From contig CAUJGJ010000371.1 of NCBI GenBank assembly GCA_963170055.1, positions 186,001 through 250,000 on the forward strand: a stretch of DNA of 64,000 nucleotides, written 5' to 3'. A model generated the notes under the pieces. It had not been told where the DNA came from and made no database searches. It saw only the letters and a list, made by a program, of their open reading frames with translations. Origin of the DNA: Halisarca cf. caerulea (taxonomy: Eukaryota; Porifera; Demospongiae; Chondrillida; Halisarcidae). Positions 56,221 to 64,000 of the stretch are shown in pieces (positions within the stretch are counted from its first letter, which is position 1; the number at the start of each line of letters is the position of its first letter). A program made the translations under genes and the position numbers.

Positions 56221-59200
56221 ATGGCTGCCGCTAAGGTAAGATTCCGCGCGCCATGATTGTTGTATCCTGAAAAATATCCGTTACAATTATTCTATAGGAA
56301 TACAACGTGTTTTGTGTTGACATCAGTCCCAGCATGGACCAACTGGACAGGAATAGGGAAAGTCATTTATCGACTTCCGTGAAGATCATGAACCAGCTCG
56401 TTCAACAAAAGGTGTGGCTTTTGCAGGAGAATACATTTTGTCGTGCAATGTGATTTATTTTGTTTTTGTCAGATGTTTGCAAGTAGCAAAGATGAATTTG
56501 CTGTTGTTCTCTGTGGAACAGCAGGTGAATGTTCTTGTCAATGTTCATGATTCAGGGAGCTAATGTGTGCTGAATGGAATCATTTCATTTCATAGATACT
56601 AGCAACCAGTTGGCTTTGTCTGAAGGTGGTTATGAGAATATTTCAATAATGAGAGAAATGGCAGTTCCTGATTTAGACTTCCTGTACAACATAGAACATA
56701 AAATAAATTCTGAGCAATACGCTGACTGTATCCTCATCAGGAGTGCATGTGGTGTCACTAGGTGAAAATGTCACTATGTGTTGCACTTTGTGATCACATG
56801 ATGGTCACAAGACCTTAGCACCTTTTCAGTTGTTGATGCACTTGTGGTGTCTATGGATGTACTGATGAAGGCTGTGGAAGGAAAGAAGAAGTTTGGTGAT
56901 TTGAAGGTCTTCCTATTCACTGATACTGCGTCCCAACACAGTAATGATGGTCTCAATGATATCTGTGCTGGGATGAGGAAACTTGGAATCCAGCTCCTAG
57001 TCATGTGAGTATACATAGGAGAATGTATGTATGTGCTTGTAGGTGCATACTGTGGACTGTACATCTGTGCTGGGGACTGTACATCTGTGAACTGTGCATC
57101 TGTGGTGTGGACTGTACATCTGTGAACTGTGGACTGCACATCTGTACTGTGGACTGTACATCTGTGGACTGTACATCTGTGGACTGTACATCTGTGAACT
57201 GTGCTTTTGTGCTGTGGACTGCTCTGTGCTGTGGATTGTACATCTGTGCTGTGGACTGTACATCTGTGCTGTGGATTGTACATCTGTGCTGTGGACTGTA
57301 CATCTGTGCTGTGGATTGTACATCTGTGCTGTGGACTGTTCTGTGCTGTGGACTGTACATCTGTGCTGTGGACTTTACATCTGTGAACTGTGCTTTTGTG
57401 CTGTGGACTGTACATCTAGTTGTAAGCCATGAAGTGTTGCATATAGTTGTCTGTTATAGTGTATGTACTGTGAATAGAGCTGACGTTTTCCTTACAAAAC
57501 CATTGGCTTTGCATAGAAATGACCAGTTGGTCAAGTTTCTATTGTGTCGGACACTTGTCTGGACAAAAATTAATGGCAGATTAGTTAAGAGGTTTTCTCT
57601 GCTTTAGTCGGTTCATTAGTTTTCAGTTAATATTGACTTTGCCCTTACATGTGTCCCAGCAAAATCAGAACTTTTCTTATCTGAGTGTATCCTATGTATG
57701 GAGAGTGTGTGGTGGTCTCTGCTGTGGAGCTTCACTAGGTATACTGTCTTCTACATATGTTTTAGAGGTCCAGACATTGATGACGATCGAGCTGATGACA
57801 GTGACAGTGGGGAAGATGGTGTGGATGGTGATGGTGGAGATGATCATCATCCAAGAGGTGCAAGTCATGGCAAGTGGTCTGCTAAGCACAGTGATGGAGA
57901 ACGATTGATAAAGAGTATTTGTGCTAAAGTTGAAGGACAGATATTTTCCTTTAGGTAAATGATTATCCACCCACTATCCCTGCAATCCCCGCACCCCCAC
58001 ACCCCCACAATTCCTCCAACTCCTACAAACTGTAACCAGCACTCCTTCACCCCCAGTACCCCAGCACCCCCTCACCCCCAGCACCCCTCCACCCCCAGCA
58101 CCCCAGCACCCCCTCACCCCCAGCACCCCACACCCCCTCACCCCCAGCACCCCTCCACCCCCTTACTCCTAGCACCCCTTCCCCCTGCACCCCTACCAGG
58201 GGTTTAGCTAAAGCAGGGTAGCAGGGAGGTACCACCCTGCTTTCATTTTCCCTACCCTGCGTTCATTCTCCCCACCCTGCTTTCACTCTCCCCACCCTGC
58301 TTTCATTCTCCCCACCATGTAAGGAATCAACTGCTCATTTTACTGTGATATTGTTTAATATTGCAGCCACTTGCTTGAAGTCATGGGAGATTATGAATAC
58401 AAGGGCAGAAATCCACCACTTTTGTGTATGGATTTAGTTAATTTTGCTCTACATTGACTTGGATAAAAAGAATTGTGGCCAGAATTCACTGTACTACAAT
58501 CACAGACTGCTGCTATACCCCGCACCCCCCTGCTATACCCCCTTCTGTACCCCCTGCTGTACCCCCTGCTGTACCCCCTGCTATACCCCCTGCTATACCC
58601 CCTGCTGTATCCCCTGCTATGCCCCCTGCTGTACCCCCTGCTGTATCCCCTGCTATGCCCCCTGCTGTACCCCCTGCTGTACCCCCTGCTGTACCCCCTG
58701 CTATACCCCCTGCTATACCCCCTGCTATACCCCCTGCTATACCCCCTGCTATATGCCCTGCTATACAGTGGAATCTCTGATAGTGGACACTCTGAAATAT
58801 GGACAATCTCTCTACAACGGACACAGCTTGAGGTCCCAAAATATTTTCTCCCTATAGTTTCAATACATTTTGGACTTCCCAATAAAGTACAAAACGACTG
58901 TCTCAAGTGTACTTTATTCAGAGATTCAACTGAAGTGAAATTCTGGCTAGAACACTGCAGCAGTGCCTATATACGTAGCACCCCTCCATCCCCAGCACCC
59001 TGTCACCCCCTTCACCCCCAGCACCCCCTCCATCCCCGTCACCCCCTTCACCCCCTCCACCCCCAGCACCCTGTCACCCCCTTCACCCCCTCCACCCCCA
59101 GCACCCCTTCACCCCCAGCACCCCTTCACCCCCTCCACCCCCAGCACCTCTTCACCCCCTCCACCCCCAGCACCCCTTCACCCCCTCCACCCCCAGCACC

Positions 59201-62200
59201 CCTTCACCCCCTCCACCCCCAGCACCTCTTCACCCCCTCCACCCCCAGCACCCCTTCACCCCCTCCACCCCCAGCACCCCTCATCCACTTCACCCCCAGC
59301 ACCTCCCTGCAGCCTACCTTGTCTACCTCTTTTTAGGGAAGCTCTCAAGTTAGTAAGTGTCATCCAAACTAGAGCAAAGAAGCAGACCACTCGTTTTACA
59401 GGACACTTGGAGATTGGGAGCAAGCTACGGATATCCTGTAAAATGTTCACCAAGGTGGGTGTGGTTTCGGGGTGTAGCCCTCAAGGTGGGTGTGGTTGTG
59501 GGGTGTAGCCCTCAAGGTGGGTGTGGTTGTGGGGTGTAGCCCTCAAGGTGGGTGTGGTTGTGGGGTGTAGCCCTCAAGGTGGGTGTGGTTGTAGTATGTA
59601 GCTTTCAAGGTAGGTGTGGTTGTGGGGTGTAACCCCCAAGGTGGGTGTGGTGTTCCCAGAGCTACACAGTTCTCTTTGTGATACAGACAATGAGTGAAAA
59701 AGCACCAACGTGGAAGAAGCTATCGGCTATATCCCAGACATCAGCAAATCCTGGTACCATGTCTGTACACTTGGAAAGATCATACCACAAACAAGATGAT
59801 GACGAAACAGAAGTGGACATGGAAGATGTGGCCAAGGGTAGGTGTGTGGGTGTAGCTAGGGGTAGATGTGTGGGTGTTGTTAAGATAGGTTTGTGGGTGT
59901 GGTTAAGGATAGGTGTGTGGGAGTGGTTAAAGGTACGTCGTTGGGTGTGGTCAAGGGTAGCGTGTGGGTGTGGTTAAAGGTAGTAGATGCATAATTGGAT
60001 GGAAGTGAATTTGAAACCAGACATTCATAAACTGTGCTTTTGGGGGTAGTACTAATAAGCAAAACGAAATGAAATGAGAAACAAAATGAAGCAGAACACA
60101 AATGGTCTATGAACGACTGTTAATGGCCTTGGACCGGGCTAGGCAATAAGGAATGTGGTGTAGCACACTGTTAGTAGCCACCATAAACATTCTATACTAG
60201 TCTTACATAGTCAGACCACCCCCTCCCACTCCTCGATGCCTGCCTCTATTATTTCATATGGACGAGGACAGTTATTCTCCTGGGGAATATTTGGAAGTGG
60301 ACTGGCTGTAAGTGCAAAACAACACTTCATTGTGCCACACAGCAGTACCACCATGCAGACCACACAGCAGTACCACCATGCAGACCACACAGCAGTACCA
60401 CCATGCAGACCACACAGCAGTACCACCATGCAGACCACACAGCAGTACCACCATGCAGACCACACAGCAGTACCACCATGCAGACCACACAGCAGTCAAC
60501 CTATACCCCCCCCCCCCCCCCCCCCCCCCAGTACTCCACACAGCTTCACCATCCCCCCCAGTACTCCACACAGCTTCACCATCCCCCCCAGTACTCCACA
60601 CAACTTCACCATCCCCTCCAGTACTCCACACAGCTTCACCATCCCCTCCAGTACTCCACACAGCTTCACCGGGCCCTCCAGTACTCCACACAGCTTCACC
60701 GGGCCCTCCAGTACTCCACACGGCTTCACCATCCCCTCCAGTACTCCACACAGCTTCACTGGGCCCTCCAGTACTCCACACAGCTTCACCGGGCCCTCCA
60801 GTACTCCACACAGCTTCACCGGGCCCTCCAGTACTCTACACAGCTTCACCGGGCCCTCCAGTACTCCACACAGCTTCACCATCCCCTCCAGTACTCCACA
60901 CAGCTTCACCAGGCCCTCCAGTACTCCACACAGCTTCACCGGGCCCTCCAGTACTCCACACAGCTTCACTGGGCCCTCCAGTACTCTACACAGCTTCACC
61001 GGGCCCTCCAGTGCTCCACACAGCTTCACCGGGCCCTCCAGTACTCCACACAGCTTCACTGGGCTCCCCAGTACTCCACACAGCTTCACCGGGCCCTCCA
61101 GTACTCCACACAGCTTCACCATCCCCTCCAGTACTCTACACAGCTTCACCGGGCCCTCCAGTACTCCACACAGCTTCACCATCCCCTCCAGTACTCTAAG
61201 ATTACTCATTAACAGTGTTCTTACAAGCATATAATAGATAAAGCACATGGGAAATAGTAGGAATTAAAATGTATGCTGTTAACTGCTTTATTAAGTACAC
61301 TAAATCAAAATGTGAGCTACTGAGTCAAACAATACGTTCATTCAGATTACATTCATGTAGTACAGAACGTAATCTGGTGCAGTTAGATTTTGGATTGGTG
61401 TATGGCAAGGACCATTGAATCGGGGGTCTGTGGGAATCTAGAGTATCGAGATCCAGTACTCTACACAGCTTCACCGGGCCCTCCAGTACTCCACACAGCT
61501 TCACCGGGCCCTCCAGTACTCCACACAGCTTCACTGGGCCCTCCAGTGCTCCACACAGCTTCACCGGGCCCTCCAGTACTCCACACAGCTTCACCATCCA
61601 CCCCCCTCCACACAGCTTCACCGGGCCCTCCAGTGCTCCACACAGCTTCACCATCCACCCCCCTCCACACAGCTTGATCGGGCCCTCCAGTACTCCACAC
61701 AGCTTCACCATCCACCCCCCTCCACACAGCTTGACCGGGCCCTCCAGTACTCCACACAGCTTCACCGGGCCCTCCAGTGCTCCACACAGCTTCACCATCC
61801 ACCCCCCTCCACACAGCTTCACCGGGCCCTCCAGTGCTCCACACAGCTTCACACACAACCACTAAACAAAGTACAATCCACTTACATCCTACGTACATCA
61901 TTCCAGCCACAATTCACTCAGTGCAGCATAAAATTGACGTCGGAGTAGAAGAAATTCTTGTCATGTACTTAAGGCACTTCTAAGCTTCCCAGCTGTGTAA
62001 TGATGTTATGATATCAACGTGCTATAAGTATTAATACATTACTTTGGTCAGTAAAATGCTAATTTTCCTTGTTCCTGTTTTTTCGTTTCTGGTTTAGTTT
62101 CGCTTATTAATACTACCCTTTTTGGATTTGTACATGTAGGGTATCGCTATGGGAAAAGTCTGATTCCCATTTCATCAGCTGATGAAGATGCAATGAAATT

Positions 62201-62775
62201 GGAAACTGAAAGGTGTTTACAAGTCCTTGGATTTACTAGGAATGAGAATGTTTGTAAATCTTCCTTTCCTTGCATGGTGAGTGCCTGCCTTACTTTTTCT
62301 GTCTCCATACACAGGTGGGACCACACTTGTATTTGGGCACATCAGTATTGGTTGTTGTGGCAACTCCTGGTGACGGGGAGGCAGGGCGTGGCCTGTCTGG
62401 TCTGATTCGTGCATTGTATGAGACAGAGTGTTGTGCTGTGGCTCGCTACATTTGGAGGGCCAAGGCTCAGCCCAAGCTAGTTGTTTTGAAACCATGTGTC
62501 AAGAAAGACTATGAGGTATGTCAACGGGTGTGTTAGTTACAAAGTAGGTGTGTCAGTGTGTGTGCTAATAGGTGTGTCTTTGAGTGTATTGTTCCCATTC
62601 ATACCCCCCCCTCCATCCTCCAGTGCCTACTCCTAGTCCAGCTTCCCTTTAGTGAGGATGTACGTTCGTACTACTTTCCCTCTTTTGATAGTAAGGACAA
62701 GACCAAGCTGACAGCTGAGCAGCTGGAAGCAGTAGACCATCTCATAACCTCAATGGATTTGATGGATTCACCACA
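56221..62775 (+). CDS. XRCC5: Ku80 DNA end-binding subunit, 3' end outside window
   Basis: Eleven exons: 56221-56235, 56298-56411, 56473-56524, 56596-56727, 56830-57004, 57766-57954, 59337-59454, 59687-59837, 62140-62276, 62315-62515, 62624 to about 62775. Phases agree throughout; about 479 residues of roughly 730 are present and the C-terminal part must lie beyond 64000. The N-terminal vWA domain starts EYNVFCVDISPSMDQ and continues YADFVDALVVSMDVL and LKVFLFTDTAS. An acidic Gly/Asp loop (DDRADDSDSGEDGVDGDGG) is in exon 6. The Ku core beta-barrel region shows TGHLEIGSKLRISC, DDDETEVDMEDVAKGYRYG, CLQVLGFT, GLSGLIRALYETECCAVARY and LLVQLPFSEDVRSYYFPSF. The Ku70/Ku80 heterodimer binds DNA ends, starting non-homologous end joining, and in many eukaryotes acts at telomeres. 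The last donor (near CCACA|GTCTG) is uncertain. Confidence 0.93.
57051..57415 (+). repeat. 20-bp minisatellite in Ku80 intron 5
   Basis: Units of CTGTGGACTGTACATCTGTG. 60 bp is three units, so all frames stay open (CGLYICAVDC, MYSPQHRCTVH); these are not genes. Confidence 0.95.
57955..59336 (+). repeat. Ku80 intron 6 with three C-rich minisatellites
   Basis: 58032-58190 has CACCCCCAGCACCCC units; 58498-58765 has 12-bp TGCTGTACCCCC units; 58976-59310 has CCCTTCACCCCCTCCA/CCCCCAGCAC units. An unrelated MITE sits between the second and third arrays. Long Pro-rich frames (up to 287 codons) are artefacts. Confidence 0.93.
58766..58932. mobile_element. Pogo/Tigger-like MITE in Ku80 intron 6
   Basis: Left end CAGTGGAATCTCTGATAGTG and right end (reverse complement) CAGTTGAATCTCTGAATAAA; internal TTGAGGTCCCAAAATATTTT resembles the pogo/Tigger ends. 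A TA precedes the left end, but the right flank is AA, so the duplication is imperfect. Confidence 0.6.
59455..59650 (+). repeat. 31-bp minisatellite in Ku80 intron 7
   Basis: About six units with AAGGTGGGTGTGGTTGTGG and GGTGTAGCCCTC. The first unit begins immediately at the exon 7 donor (AAG|GTGGGTGTGG), so the splice site itself is the first repeat. Confidence 0.92.
59838..59990 (+). repeat. GT/GG-rich minisatellite at the start of Ku80 intron 8
   Basis: Irregular units of GGTGTGTGGGTGTGGTTAAG starting at the exon 8 donor (AAGG|GTAGGTGTGTGG), as in intron 7. Confidence 0.85.
60336..60530 (+). repeat. 25-bp minisatellite and poly-C in Ku80 intron 8
   Basis: About six units of CACACAGCAGTACCACCATG+CAGAC, then a run of about 25 C at 60505-60529. 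Confidence 0.93.
60531..61197 (+). repeat. 30-bp minisatellite in Ku80 intron 8, block 1
   Basis: About 22 units of TCCAGTACTCCACACAGCTT followed by CACCGGGCCC or CACCATCCCC. Unit length divisible by three keeps five frames open (up to 332 codons); not genes. Confidence 0.97.
61198..61454. other. Unique spacer between the two 30-bp minisatellite blocks
   Basis: A-T-rich intron 8 sequence without repeats or coding signal; the array resumes on the right in phase with GATCCAGTACTCTACACAGC. Confidence 0.6.
61455..61856 (+). repeat. 30-bp minisatellite in Ku80 intron 8, block 2
   Basis: Same 30-bp unit as block 1, mixed with a shorter unit containing CACCATCCACCCCCCTCCAC. Probably derived from block 1 by duplication or split by an insertion. 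Confidence 0.95.
61857..62139. other. Remainder of Ku80 intron 8
   Basis: A-T-rich, ending in a pyrimidine tract and acceptor CATGTAG before exon 9. Nothing else seen. Confidence 0.6.
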
Positions 62776-62787
62776 GTCTGTTCCGAC

Positions 62788-62812
62788 GCACACACACACA
62801 CACGCACTCACG

Positions 62813-62873
<61 letters not shown>
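62788..62873 (+). repeat. (CA)n microsatellite, left part
   Basis: Starts about 12 bp after Ku80 exon 11. Interrupted by a transposon at 62874-63899 and continued on the other side. Confidence 0.97.
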
Positions 62874-62874
<1 letters not shown>

Positions 62875-63899
62875 AGTGTTCTCCCCAGAAATAACTTCAG
62901 GCATGTTCAGTATGTACATATGTACATACATGCGTATTATACATATGCAGGGTTTCATTTAGAAAAATGGGCAAGGGGGGGCAAAACAGTACTTACGAAA
63001 ATCATGGGGAGGCAAAGGGAGTGCGTGCGATAGCGTGCCTTCTAGGAGGGTATGGGGCATTTTGAATTTATACCCTAAGAGGTGCATTTTTAGACTCATT
63101 TGTGGTTCTCAGATAACATGATGAGATGACCAGATTTCTAGTGCTGATCTGACACTAAGCACCTATACGTATATATAATATCAGGGTTCTATCTAGGATT
63201 AACTTTTTGGTGGGAAGCTCCAGTATTTCATGTCTGCTGTGCAAGACATGCCGGTAGTTTCATATGTACGCACATGGTATCATAATGTCTATAAAAACAC
63301 AGGCAGTGCATGCACAGTGATGTAAGGATGTGCGGATATGTACGTAGTAGAGTTGTAGGGGTACATATATAGCTAGGGGGTCTGGGGGCATGCTCCCCCA
63401 GGGAAAATTTGAGTTTTTAGGTTATATAAGGTGGTATCTGAGGCCATTTTGGACCATTCAAGGTTAATTGTGGCACAGAATTACTCTTTGACCTTGAAGA
63501 GATTGTAGATATGTGGAACAGAAAAGATAGAAGAACAGCTGTTTAGGTTTTAAACACTACATTCTCCTTCTATACTCCTTATTTGTGTTGAGTTCAGTTC
63601 TGTATTCAATTTTACCTCTTTAACAAAAATATGTCTAACCTAATTTCCAAGGGGGGGGGGGGGGGGGGGGCGAGACTCTGGCAAGGGGGGGTCCCCCCCA
63701 CCCCACCCCTAAATGAAACCCTGCATATGCAATACATTACATATTGGCTGCAGCTTCAGTTATGGGCACTAGCATGATTTGTACTAAACATAGATTTTCA
63801 AAGATCTATGAATACATGCATGTTGTCATGCAAATAGTATTAAACTTTAGAAAAGAAGACGTGGACCGGCATGCCTTAAGATACCCGGGGAGAAAACTG
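62874..63899. mobile_element. Transposon inserted in a (CA)n tract, with nested elements
   Basis: Left end CAGTGTTCTCCCCAG and right end (reverse complement) CAGTTTTCTCCCCGGG, the same terminus as 50280-50941. (CA)n lies directly on both sides. Inside, 62948-63715 has inverted CAGGGTTTCATTTAG ends flanked by CATATG on both sides, a second element nested within the first. A further fragment starting CAGGGTTCTATCTAGG at 63182 is related to 51044-51543. A G run lies at 63650-63670. Confidence 0.7.

Positions 63900-64000
<101 letters not shown>

Noticed and set aside
56774..57607. 213- and 200-codon frames near 57 kb on both strands
   Set aside because: A 20-bp repeat read in several frames, overlapping Ku80 exon 5 and intron 5.
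58473..61910. Frames of up to 332 codons rich in Pro, Ser and Thr
   Set aside because: They lie inside Ku80 introns and come from 12- and 30-bp minisatellites; the Ku80 exons splice cleanly past them.

Overview
This is a eukaryotic, animal-type window. Genes are split by many short GT-AG introns. I read by eye a mitochondrial succinate dehydrogenase flavoprotein, ribosomal protein eS8, Ku80, a sigma-class glutathione S-transferase and a 2-O-sulfotransferase-like Golgi enzyme. The only telomere-like motif is TTAGGG. Small introns, dense cut-and-paste transposons, abundant (CA)n and RecQ/HIRAN-like relics suggest an early-branching marine invertebrate, perhaps a sponge; this placement is an inference. 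There are no bacterial features, CRISPR arrays or recognisable tRNA/rRNA genes.

Layout. 1-11240 is a 104-bp satellite in one orientation. A short TTAGGG tract (11242-11274) follows, and then the same satellite in the opposite orientation (11275-12800), interrupted by a transposon fragment. 12800-15363 is a second, 63-bp satellite split by a fuller copy of that transposon. 16005-16683 holds a decayed CCCH zinc-finger gene. 17493-21462 is an apparently complete 3.97-kb DNA transposon with TTAA target duplications. It carries a 12-exon DDE transposase on + and a second gene on -, converging on each other, each with a TATA box at the element edge. 21660-29400 is repeat-rich and includes a 3.1-kb array of a 22/23-bp minisatellite.

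The cellular genes occupy 31.4-64 kb. A Ser/Thr-rich secreted protein (-) diverges from an intronless sulfotransferase (+). SDHA (-, 13 coding exons, 33867-40786) ends tail-to-tail with the sulfotransferase. GST (+, 45817-46765) follows. eS8/RPS8 (-, 47502-56161) has a 7.7-kb last intron packed with transposons. RPS8 and Ku80 (+, 56221 to beyond the window) diverge from start codons only 59 bp apart, and most large Ku80 introns are filled with unrelated minisatellites.

The genes do not form one pathway: SDHA is TCA cycle/respiratory complex II, RPS8 translation, Ku80 end joining, GST detoxification or prostanoid metabolism, and the sulfotransferase glycosaminoglycan modification. The mobile elements are the best candidates for something new: the two-gene TTAA transposon, several non-autonomous families dated by clean target-site duplications, and a telomere-repeat tract at a satellite inversion point. 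All coordinates were read by hand; splice sites were accepted where reading frame and family similarity agree.
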